Positions 1 through 6,560 of a stretch of 8,316 nt of DNA are shown here, in pieces. This DNA comes from Hymenobacter sp. (GTDB taxonomy: Bacteria; Bacteroidota; Bacteroidia; Cytophagales; Hymenobacteraceae), in contig JANYFQ010000416.1 in the NCBI GenBank assembly GCA_025362615.1, positions 1 through 8,316 on the forward strand, given 5' to 3'. How positions within the stretch are numbered: the stretch's first letter is position 1; every line of letters starts with the position of its first letter. The translations under genes were made by a program, and so were the position numbers. A model generated the notes under the pieces. That model saw only the letters and a list, made by a program, of their open reading frames with translations, made no database searches and had not been told where the DNA came from.

Positions 1-2
1 GC

Positions 3-662
3 AGCAACCTGACCACCGACGGCAGCACGACCCTGGACGCGGGCAACCTCGCTGCCCCAACCGTGAGCGACGTGGACGGCGACGGGCTGCTCGACCTGCT
101 GGTGGGCAACGCCAGCGGCAACGTGCAGCGCTACGAGCAGACGGTGGCCCTCGGCAGCGTGTTTGCCCCGGTGGGCAACCTGACCACCGACGGCAGCACG
201 ACCCTGGACGTGGGCGACTACGCCCGGCCGGCCGTGACCGATGTGGACGGCGACGGCCTGCTCGACCTGCTGGTGGGCAACCAGGGCGGCAACGTGACGC
301 GCTACGAACAAACGGCGGCCAACGGGGGGGTGTTTGCGCTGGTCGCGGCCCTGACCACCGACGGCAGCACGGCCCTGAACGCGAGTAGCATCGCCACGCC
401 GACCGTGACGGACGTGGACGGCGACGGGCTGCTCGACCTGCTGGTGGGCGTGGGCAACGGCACCGGCAACGTGCAGCGCTACGAGCAGACGGTGGCCAAC
501 GGGGGCATTTTTGCTGGCGGTAGCAACCTGACCACCGACGGCAGCACCGACCTGAACGCGGGTAGCCTCGCCACGCCGGCCGTGACGGACGTGGACGGCG
601 ATGGGCTGCTCGACCTGCTGGTGGGCAACGCCAGCGGCTACGTGCGGCGCTACGAGCAGACC
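3..662 (+). repeat. FG-GAP/VCBS-type repeat array 1 (four units, first cut by window edge)
   Basis: Four units with the pattern LTTDGSTxL...AVTDVDGDGLLDLLVGN..G.V.RYEQT. The DVDGDG codons begin at 69, 240, 411 and 588, so spacing is 171, 171 and 177 bp. The D-x-D-x-D-G-x-x-D loop is the calcium-binding signature of FG-GAP/VCBS repeats, which form beta-propeller blades. The first unit begins at the window edge, so the array probably extends upstream. The third unit is 6 bp longer because the GTGGGC at 444-449 is repeated at 450-455. Confidence 0.9.
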
Positions 663-3600
663 GACCCGCCCACGGCCCTGGCCCTGGCCCCGCAGGCCGT
701 GGCCGAGAACGCGGCCAGCGGCACGGTGGTGGGCAGCTTCGCCACCACCGATGCCACGCCCGGCGACACCTTTACTTATACCCTGACAGGGGGCGCGGGC
801 AGCACCGACAACGCCAGCTTTGCCATCGGCACGGGGGCCAACGCGGGCCAGCTGCTGACGGCCGCCGTGTTCGACTTTGAAACCCAGAGCAGCCGCAGCG
901 TCCGGGTGCGCGTCACCGATGCCCTGGGCGCGTACTTCGAGCAAGCCTTCACCATCAGCATTACCGACGTGGCCGAGCCGCTCACGGGGCTGACCCTGGC
1001 CCCGCAGGCCGTGGCCGAGAACGCGGCCAGCGGCACGGTGGTGGGCACCTTCGCCAGCACCACGGGAACCGCGCAAAACCCCACCTTCACCTACACCTAC
1101 ACGCTGGTGGCGGGGGCGGGCAGCACCGACAACACCAGCTTTGCCATCGGCACGGGGGCCAACGCGGGCCAGCTGCTGACGGCGGCGGTGTTTGACTTTG
1201 AAAGCGGGAGCAGCTACAGCGTCCGGGTGCGGACCACCGATGGGGCGGGCGCGTTCGTCGAGCAAGCCTTCACCATCAGCATCACCGACGTGGCCGAGCC
1301 GCCCACGGCCCTGACCCTGGCCCCGCAGGCCGTGGCCGAGAACGCGGCCAGCGGCACGGTGGTGGGCAGCTTCGCCAGCACCACGGGAACCGCGCAAAAC
1401 CCCACCTTCACTTACACCTACACGCTGGTGGCGGGCATGGGCAGCACCGACAACGCCAACTTTGCCATCGGCACGGGGGCCAACGCGGGCAAGCTGCTGA
1501 CGGCCGCCGTGTTTGACTTTGAAACCAAGAGCAGCTACAACATCCGGGTGCGGACTACCGATGGGGCGGGGATGAGCTTTGAGCAGCCCTTCACCATCAG
1601 CATCAGCGACGTGGACGAAACGCCGATGCTGACCGGCTTCGCGCCGGGCAGCGGGCCGCTGGGCACTACCATTACCCTGACGGGCCAGTACCTGACCGGC
1701 CTGACCAGCGTGCTGGTGGGGGCCGTGCCGGCGCGGTTCACGGTGAGCAGCGCCAGCAGCGCCACGGCCACCGTGCCGCGCGAGGCCGTGAACCAGCGGC
1801 TGCGCCTGAGCCGCACCGGCACCGGGGCAGTGAACCCGGGCACGGCCCTGAGCGCGGCGGCGTTCCAGGTGACGCGGCCCAGCAGCAGCGCCGTGTTTGC
1901 CGGCGGCAGCAACCTGACCACCAACGGCAGCACGGCCCTGGCCGTGGGCCTGCACGCCGCGCCGGCCGTGACGGATGTGGACGGCGACGGCCTGCTTGAC
2001 CTGCTGGTGGGCGACAACTCCGGCACCGTGCGGCGCTATGAGCAGACCACGGCCAACGGGGGCGTGTTTGCTTCAGCAGGTGCCCTGACGACCAACGGCA
2101 GCACCACCCTGAACGCGGGCACCTTCGCCGCGCCGACCGTGACGGATGTGGACGGCGACGGGCTGCTCGACCTGCTGGTGGGCAACTTCAACGGCGACAT
2201 CCTGCGCTACGAGCAAACCACGGCCAACGGGGGCGTGTTTGCCTCGGCAGGTGCCCTGACCACCGACGGCAGCACCGCCCTGAACGCGGGCAACTACGTC
2301 GTCCCGGCGGTGACCGACGTGGACGGCGACGGGCTGCTCGACCTGCTGGTGGGTGACCAAAGCGGGGCCGTGACGCGCTACGAGCAGACGGCGGCCAACG
2401 GGGGCATCTTTGCCCTGGTAGCGGCCCTGACCACCAACGGCAGCACGGCCCTGGACGTGGGCAACGCCGCCGCCCCGGCCGTGGGCGACGTGGACGGCGA
2501 CGGGCTGCTCGACCTGCTGGTGGGCAACTACAACGGCAACGTGACGCGCTACGAGCAGACGGTGGCCAACGGGGGCGTGTTTGCCTTGCGGGGCGACCTG
2601 ACTACCAACGGGAGCACGGCCCTGGACGTGATTTACAGCGCCAAGCTGGCGGTGACTGACGTGGACGGCGACGGCCTGCTCGACCTGCTGGTGGGCAACT
2701 ACGACGGCAACGTGCGGCGCTACGAGCAGGCCGACCCGCCCACGGCCCTGGCCCTGGCCCCGCAGGCCGTGGGCGAGAACGAGGCCAGCGGCACGGTGGT
2801 GGGCACCTTCGCCACCACCACTAGCACCGGGCAGGGTGCCTTTACCTACGCCCTGGTGGCGGGCGCGGGCAGCACCGACAACGTCCGCTTTGCCATCGGC
2901 ACGGGGGCCAACGCGGACAAGCTGCTGACGGCCGCCGTGTTCGACTTTGAAACCCAGAGCAGCTACAGCATCCGGGTGCGCGTCACCGAAACGGCGGGGA
3001 GTACGAGCTTTGAGCAGCCCTTCACCATCGGCGTGACCGACGTGGACGAGGCGATGCTGGTCAGCAGCTTCACGCCCGGCAGCGGGCCGCTGGGCACCAC
3101 CATTACCCTGACGGGCCAGAGCCTGAGCGGGCTGACCAGTGTGCTGGTGGGCGAAGCGCCCGCCCCGTTCACGGTGAACAGCGCCACCAGCGTGACGGCC
3201 ACCGTGCCGCGCGGGGCCACCAGCCAGCGGCTGCGGGTGAGCCGCCTGGGCACCGGGCTGATTCCGGGCACGGCCCTGAGCGCAACGGCTTTCCAGGTGA
3301 CGCGGCCCAGCACCAGCGCCGTTTTTGCCGGCGGCACACCCTTGACCACCGACGGTAGCACGGCCCTGTACGCGGGCAGCCTCGCTACCCCGGCCGTGAC
3401 CGACGTGGACGGCGACGGGCTGCTCGACCTGCTGGTGAGCAACAGCGGCGGCAACTTGCAGCGCTATGAACAGACCACGGCCAACGGGGGCATTTTTGCC
3501 GGCGGCAGTAACCTGACCACCGACGGCAGCACCGCCCTGAACGCGGGCGGGTTTGCCGCCCCGGCCGTGACCGACGTGGACGGCGACGGCCTGCTCGACC

Positions 3601-6119
3601 TGCTGGTGGGCAACGCCAGCGGCTACGTGCAACGCTACGAGCAGACGGTGGCCAACGGCACCGTGTTTGCCGGCGGTAGCCGGCTGACTACCGACGGCAG
3701 CACGGCCCTGCAAGTGTTGGTGGGCTCGCAGGGCGGGCTTGCCGCCCCGGTCGTGACGGACGTGGACGGGGACGGGCTGCTCGACCTGCTGGTGGGCAAC
3801 GGGGTCGGCTTCGTGCAGCGCTACGAGCAGACGGTGGCCAACGGCAGCGTGTTTGCCGGCGGCAGCAACCTGACCACCGACGGCAGCACGACCCTGGACG
3901 TGGGCGACTTTGCCCGGCCGGCCGTGAGCGACGTGGACGGCGACGGGCTGCTCGACCTGCTGGTGGGCAACGCCAACGGCAACGTGACGCGCTACGAGCA
4001 GACGGTGGCCCACGGCAGCGTGTTTGCCCCGCTGGGCAACCTGACCACCGACGGCAGCACGACCCTGGACGTGGGCGACTTCGCCCGGCCGGCCGTGACC
4101 GATGTGGACGGCGACGGGCTGCTCGACCTGCTGGTGGGCAACCAGGCCGGCAACATGACGCGCTACGAGCAAGCCGCTACGGTTTACCCCGACCTGACGG
4201 TGAGTACCGGCAGCCTGGGCAGCCCCACGGCCGTGCCGGCGGGCTTCTACAACACCCTTACCGTCACCGGCACCGGCGTGGCCCAGCTGGCGGGCGTGGT
4301 GAGCGTGGCGGGCGGCGTGGCGGTGGCCGGCACCCTGCTCACCGCCTGCCAGCCCCTGATTGGGGCCGGCTCCTTCACCCTGAGCGCGGGGGCCACGCTC
4401 GGCATCTGCGACGCGGCGGGCCTGACGGCCAGCGGCAGCAGCGGGGCCGTGCAAACCACGGGCACCCGCAGCTTCTCGTCGGATGCAACCTACCTCTACA
4501 ACGGCACCCAGGCCCAAAGCACCGGCGCGGGCCTGCCCGCCACGGTCCGCAACCTGACCACGACCAATGCCCAGCCCCTGACCTTAAGCCAGCCGGTGGC
4601 CGTGGACGAGGTGCTGACGATGGCCGGCAGCGGCAACATCCTCCTCAACGGCCAGGCCCTGCTGCTGCCCAGCACGGCCAGCGGCACGGCCCTGGTGGCC
4701 AACACCGGCACGGGCGTGGTAAGCGGTGCCACGGCTACCATGCAGCGCCACATCGAAACGAACACCGGGGCCAGCGGCTACCGCCACTACGCCTCGCCGA
4801 TGAGCGGCGAGACGGTGAACACGCTGGCCACGGCCGGCTACGCGCCCAACTTCACGCAGGCGGCGGCCTACAACGCCTCGGCCACGCCGGGGCTGGTCAC
4901 GCCCTTCCCCACCGTGTTCGGCTACGAACAGAACCGCATTGCCACCGCCACGAGCAACTTCTCGCCCTTCGACAAAGGGTGGCAGGCGGCGCTGAACGGC
5001 GAAAGCATGGCCGTGGGCAAAGGCTACGCCGTGCAGGCCCCCGGCTCCGTGCTGGTAGACTTCACGGGCACACCCTTCACCGGCCCGCTGGCCGTGGGCA
5101 GCCTGACCCGCATGGGCGCGGCCGACGGCTGGCACCTGCTGGGCAACCCCTACCCGGCCCCGCTCGACTGGAGCACGATGGCCCTGGGCGCGGGTGCTAA
5201 TTTGGACGGCATGGACGGGGCGCTGTACGTGTTCCAGAGCGGCGGGCCGTACACCGGCACCTACCGCACCTACCTGGCCGCGATGCCCGGCGGCAACTCG
5301 CCGCTGATTCCGGCCGGTTCGGGCTTCTTCGTGCGGACCACCACGGCGAGCACCCCCGGCACGGTGCGCTTCACCAACGCCAACCGGGTGACGAGCTTCG
5401 GGGCGCAGCCCGCCTTCGGCCGCGGCAGCGACACCCGCCCGGCCCTGACCCTGGCCCTGGCCAGCACCATTGGCCCGGCCGACGAGGTAACAGTGTACGC
5501 CGACGCGGCGGCCACGGCGGGCGTGGACGCGGCGTATGATGCCGTGAAGCTGGCCAACCCCGGCGGGCTGAACCTGGCCGCGCTCACGGCCACGGGCGCG
5601 GCGCTGGCCCTGAACGGGCTGCCCGCCCTGGCCAATGCCCCGCGCATTGCCTTGCAGGTGGCCGTGCCCGCCACGGGCCGCTACACCCTGACGGTCGCCG
5701 CGCTGGCGAACCTGCCCGCCGCCACGGCCGTGGTGCTGGTGGATGCCTTGACAGGCACCACGACGGACCTGCGCCGGGTGAGCAGCTACCGCTTCACCGC
5801 CGTTGCTACGGCCCCGGCCACAGGCCGCTTCTTCCTCAACCTGACCCCGGCCGGTACGGCATTAGCCACGGCGAGCGCCGCGCTGGCCGAACAGGTGCAG
5901 GTGTACCCCAACCCGGCGAGCCACGCCTTTGCGCTGCTGTTGCCAACCGGCACGGCCGCCACGTCGGCCACGCTGGTAAACAGCCTAGGCCAGGTGGTGC
6001 GTACGCTGACGGCCACGAGTATTACTACGGTTGGCGTGGCCGGCTTGGCGGCGGGCGTCTACACCCTGCGCCTCACGCTGGGCGGCCAGCCCGTGACTAG
6101 GCGCATGGTGGTGGAATAG
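3..6119 (+). CDS. Giant secreted FG-GAP/cadherin/TIG repeat protein with T9SS sorting domain (5' truncated)
   Basis: The frame is open from the first full codon at base 3 to TAG at 6117-6119. Repeat-unit sequence continues upstream of the first in-frame GTG (63), so the true start is outside the window. Numbering residue 1 at base 3, 2038 residues are visible: FG-GAP units 1-220; cadherin-like domains 221-325, 326-432 and 433-539; IPT/TIG 540-626; FG-GAP 627-910; cadherin-like 911-1016; IPT/TIG 1017-1102; FG-GAP 1103-1391; beta-rich Gly/Thr/Ala region to about 1580; conserved block with RHYASPM (1594-1600) and GNPYP (1714-1718); type A sorting domain about 1965-2038. There are 14 calcium-loop motifs DVDGDGLLD. 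Only two cysteines are visible (1449, 1469). Proteins of this design are exported by Sec, then T9SS, and anchored or released at the surface. An adhesive or matrix role is inferred; no catalytic domain is visible. The signal peptide must lie upstream. Confidence 0.95.
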   Translation, partial: SNLTTDGSTTLDAGNLAAPTVSDVDGDGLLDLLVGNASGNVQRYEQTVALGSVFAPVGNLTTDGSTTLDVGDYARPAVTDVDGDGLLDLLVGNQGGNVTRYEQTAANGGVFALVAALTTDGSTALNASSIATPTVTDVDGDGLLDLLVGVGNGTGNVQRYEQTVANGGIFAGGSNLTTDGSTDLNAGSLATPAVTDVDGDGLLDLLVGNASGYVRRYEQTDPPTALALAPQAVAENAASGTVVGSFATTDATPGDTFTYTLTGGAGSTDNASFAIGTGANAGQLLTAAVFDFETQSSRSVRVRVTDALGAYFEQAFTISITDVAEPLTGLTLAPQAVAENAASGTVVGTFASTTGTAQNPTFTYTYTLVAGAGSTDNTSFAIGTGANAGQLLTAAVFDFESGSSYSVRVRTTDGAGAFVEQAFTISITDVAEPPTALTLAPQAVAENAASGTVVGSFASTTGTAQNPTFTYTYTLVAGMGSTDNANFAIGTGANAGKLLTAAVFDFETKSSYNIRVRTTDGAGMSFEQPFTISISDVDETPMLTGFAPGSGPLGTTITLTGQYLTGLTSVLVGAVPARFTVSSASSATATVPREAVNQRLRLSRTGTGAVNPGTALSAAAFQVTRPSSSAVFAGGSNLTTNGSTALAVGLHAAPAVTDVDGDGLLDLLVGDNSGTVRRYEQTTANGGVFASAGALTTNGSTTLNAGTFAAPTVTDVDGDGLLDLLVGNFNGDILRYEQTTANGGVFASAGALTTDGSTALNAGNYVVPAVTDVDGDGLLDLLVGDQSGAVTRYEQTAANGGIFALVAALTTNGSTALDVGNAAAPAVGDVDGDGLLDLLVGNYNGNVTRYEQTVANGGVFALRGDLTTNGSTALDVIYSAKLAVTDVDGDGLLDLLVGNYDGNVRRYEQADPPTALALAPQAVGENEASGTVVGTFATTTSTGQGAFTYALVAGAGSTDNVRFAIGTGANADKLLTAAVFDFETQSSYSIRVRVTETAGSTSFEQPFTIGVTDVDEAMLVSSFTPGSGPLGTTITLTGQSLSGLTSVLVGEAPAPFTVNSATSVTATVPRGATSQRLRVSRLGTGLIPGTALSATAFQVTRPSTSAVFAGGTPLTTDGSTALYAGSLATPAVTDVDGDGLLDLLVSNSGGNLQRYEQTTANGGIFAGGSNLTTDGSTALNAGGFAAPAVTDVDGDGLLDLLVGNASGYVQRYEQTVANGTVFAGGSRLTTDGSTALQVLVGSQGGLAAPVVTDVDGDGLLDLLVGNGVGFVQRYEQTVANGSVFAGGSNLTTDGSTTLDVGDFARPAVSDVDGDGLLDLLVGNANGNVTRYEQTVAHGSVFAPLGNLTTDGSTTLDVGDFARPAVTDVDGDGLLDLLVGNQAGNMTRYEQAATVYPDLTVSTGSLGSPTAVPAGFYNTLTVTGTGVAQLAGVVSVAGGVAVAGTLLTACQPLIGAGSFTLSAGATLGICDAAGLTASGSSGAVQTTGTRSFSSDATYLYNGTQAQSTGAGLPATVRNLTTTNAQPLTLSQPVAVDEVLTMAGSGNILLNGQALLLPSTASGTALVANTGTGVVSGATATMQRHIETNTGASGYRHYASPMSGETVNTLATAGYAPNFTQAAAYNASATPGLVTPFPTVFGYEQNRIATATSNFSPFDKGWQAALNGESMAVGKGYAVQAPGSVLVDFTGTPFTGPLAVGSLTRMGAADGWHLLGNPYPAPLDWSTMALGAGANLDGMDGALYVFQSGGPYTGTYRTYLAAMPGGNSPLIPAGSGFFVRTTTASTPGTVRFTNANRVTSFGAQPAFGRGSDTRPALTLALASTIGPADEVTVYADAAATAGVDAAYDAVKLANPGGLNLAALTATGAALALNGLPALANAPRIALQVAVPATGRYTLTVAALANLPAATAVVLVDALTGTTTDLRRVSSYRFTAVATAPATGRFFLNLTPAGTALATASAALAEQVQVYPNPASHAFALLLPTGTAATSATLVNSLGQVVRTLTATSITTVGVAGLAAGVYTLRLTLGGQPVTRRMVVE
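663..1619 (+). repeat. Three tandem cadherin-like domains
   Basis: Three consecutive modules at 663-977 (105 aa), 978-1298 (107 aa) and 1299-1619 (107 aa). Each starts with a (P)TALxLAPQAVAEN-like stretch and carries ENAASGTVVG near the start, FAIGTGANAG in the middle, then DFE, a VRVRxTD strand and a closing DVAE or DVDE. This follows the cadherin repeat pattern (E near the start, D-[FY]-E, and D-rich linkers that bind calcium between domains). The second and third copies have the same length and long identical nucleotide runs, showing recent tandem duplication. Cadherin-like domains in bacteria are usually stalk or adhesion elements. Confidence 0.85.
1620..1880 (+). other. IPT/TIG domain, copy 1 (protein domain within the large CDS)
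   Basis: Encodes an Ig-like fold domain with the IPT/TIG signature: a FAPGSGPLGTTITLTGQYL start (the usual form is I-x-P-x-x-G-x-x-G-x-x-V-T-I-x-G-x-x-L), an LVG strand, SATATVP in the middle and a final FQVTRP strand. It closes the first composite block and leads into the next FG-GAP array. A close second copy lies at 3051-3308. Confidence 0.85.
1881..2732 (+). repeat. FG-GAP/VCBS-type repeat array 2 (five units)
   Basis: Five units whose DVDGDG motifs begin at 1974, 2145, 2316, 2487 and 2658, exactly 171 bp (57 aa) apart with no length variation. All keep the calcium loop DVDGDGLLD and the RYEQ ending. The residues after LLVG (DNSGTV, NFNGDI, DQSGAV, NYNGNV, NYDGNV) vary most, which marks the loop likely to differ between blades. 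The last unit ends RYEQA and passes directly into a cadherin-like domain. Confidence 0.92.
2733..3050 (+). other. Cadherin-like domain, fourth copy (protein domain within the large CDS)
   Basis: A single 106-aa cadherin-like module with the same opening (DPPTALALAPQAV), the same FAIGTGANA core and the same DFETQSSYSIRVRVT ending as the tandem trio at 663-1619. It differs by ENEASG instead of ENAASG and by a shorter variable loop (TTSTGQGAFTY). It is followed directly by the second IPT/TIG domain. Confidence 0.85.
3051..3308 (+). other. IPT/TIG domain, copy 2 (protein domain within the large CDS)
   Basis: Close paralogue of the domain at 1620-1880: FTPGSGPLGTTITLTGQSL at the start, SVLVGEAP in the middle, TATVPRG, and a FQVTRPSTSAVFAG exit that again feeds straight into an FG-GAP unit. 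It is three bases shorter than copy 1. The shared exit seam shows that the TIG domain was copied together with its flanking modules. Confidence 0.85.
3309..4175 (+). repeat. FG-GAP/VCBS-type repeat array 3 (five units)
   Basis: Five units with DVDGDG motifs beginning at 3402, 3573, 3759, 3930 and 4101; spacings are 171, 186, 171 and 171 bp. The 186-bp spacing comes from 15 extra bases within 3711-3737 (QVLVGSQGG in place of a four-residue loop). The last two units closely match the first two units of the window. After the final RYEQA the repeat pattern stops and the C-terminal region begins. Confidence 0.92.
5895..6116 (+). other. T9SS type A C-terminal sorting domain
   Basis: The last 74 residues begin VQVYPNPASHAF and continue with A-T-L-V-N-S-L-G-Q-V-V-R-T-L, then GLAAGVYTLRLTLGG and end in RRMVVE. 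This is the standard type A sorting domain: a YPNP start, a central L-x-N-x-x-G-Q-x-V strand pair, an L-x-x-G-x-Y-x-L-R-[LV] strand and a basic C-terminal K/R-x-[LM]-[VI]-[VI] end. In Bacteroidota it directs Sec-exported proteins through the type IX machinery, after which the domain is removed. It is the best single indicator of host phylum and of the protein's final location. Confidence 0.95.
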
Positions 6120-6151
6120 GCCCATAGCCTGTCTTAACCAATGATAAGGCC

Positions 6152-6191
6152 CAGGGGGCCGTCGGTGGCAAGCGCCATGGGCGGCCCCCTG
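6152..6191 (+). terminator. Strong hairpin downstream of the first gene, probable transcription terminator or mRNA 3' end
   Basis: A perfect 10-bp GC-rich inverted repeat (CAGGGGGCCG at 6152-6161, CGGCCCCCTG at 6182-6191) encloses a 20-base loop that can form a further TGGC/GCCA stem (6166-6169 with 6174-6177). It begins 33 bases after the stop codon, the expected place for a terminator. There is no clean T-tract after it (GTTAGCGTTG), so intrinsic termination is not certain; it could instead protect the 3' end of the transcript. Confidence 0.55.
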
Positions 6192-6200
6192 TTAGCGTTG

Positions 6201-6213
6201 AGCCTGGCAGGCT
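6201..6213 (+). terminator. Small secondary hairpin with weakly T-rich tail
   Basis: AGCCT (6201-6205) pairs with AGGCT (6209-6213) over a 3-base loop and is followed by TTGCTTG. It lies 9 bases beyond the large hairpin and could help termination. The stem is only 5 bp, so chance is a fair explanation. Confidence 0.2.
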
Positions 6214-6410
6214 TTGCTTGCGGCTCAGGTAGCGCTGTGGTGCTCCCGAATGCAGTCGTTGCGGTCGTTCACCCATTTTCTATGGTCGTTGGCGTATTAT
6301 TTTGCGAGCAAGCTTTGAAAGCAGACAACCTTTGACAGATGAATTACCAGGCGGTGGGGTTGGTTCTTACGGGGGGCGCAGAGCCGTAGCTGGTCGCGCC
6401 CCGATTGGTT

Positions 6411-6440
6411 GTTGATTTCACCTTTTTTACTTGCCTGCTC
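6411..6440 (+). promoter_or_regulatory. T-rich translation leader without Shine-Dalgarno, upstream of the second gene
   Basis: The 30 bases before ATG 6441 are 40% GC, far below the surrounding coding DNA, and contain a T6 run (6423-6428) and no purine-rich ribosome-binding site. Many Bacteroidota genes start translation without a Shine-Dalgarno sequence and rely on an unstructured AT-rich leader, which fits here and supports the ATG at 6441. Confidence 0.35.
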
Positions 6441-6560
6441 ATGTTGTGCTCTACTTTTTCGTCTGACCGGTCGCTGCCGGCACGGGCTACCCAAACTGCT
6501 TTCGTTGCCTGCTGGCTGATGCTGGCTCTGCTGCTGGCGCTGGCCAGGCCGGCCCTGGCG
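6441..6560 (+). other. Sec signal peptide of the second gene
   Basis: Residues 1-40: a long n-region with R10 and R15, a hydrophobic core from about T19 to A35 (TAFVACWLMLALLLALA), then RPALA before Q41. The ALA|Q boundary fits signal peptidase I. C24 is not in a lipobox context (no L-x-[AGS]-C at the end of the core), so this is not a lipoprotein signal. Confidence 0.85.

Larger units (their letters stand above)
6120..6440. other. Intergenic region between the two repeat-protein genes
   Basis: This 321-bp gap has no convincing gene. The only forward open frame of note (6141-6335, 64 codons) runs through the hairpin and has no recognisable domain. The region holds a strong hairpin at 6152-6191, a small one at 6201-6213, and a more AT-rich stretch just before the second gene. 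I could not identify a promoter matching the Bacteroidota -33 TTTG / -7 TAnnTTTG pattern at normal spacing. Confidence 0.7.

Noticed and set aside
3..4175. CRISPR or non-coding satellite interpretation of the 171-bp repeats
   Set aside because: The repeats are continuous, in frame, and encode conserved FG-GAP calcium loops; there are no short palindromic repeats with unique spacers.
2073..4517. 814-codon open frame on the minus strand opposite the large repeat gene
   Set aside because: It is the mirror of the FG-GAP repeats (recurring HQQVEQPVAVHVGHG), kept open by GC-rich codons. It has no domain of its own and lies opposite a well-supported CDS.
6295..6304. TATTATTTTG as a Bacteroidota -7 promoter element for the second gene
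   Set aside because: It resembles TAnnTTTG only with a spacing error, and there is no TTTG-like -33 element at the right distance.
6141..6335. 64-codon forward open frame in the intergenic region
   Set aside because: It runs straight through the strong hairpin, has no ribosome-binding or domain evidence, and ends far from the next gene. The mildly hydrophobic stretch is not enough to call a gene.
6332..6337. Perfect TTGACA as a -35 box
   Set aside because: No TATAAT-like sequence follows at 16-18 bp (the DNA there is GGGGTTGG-like), and Bacteroidota do not use this consensus in the usual way.
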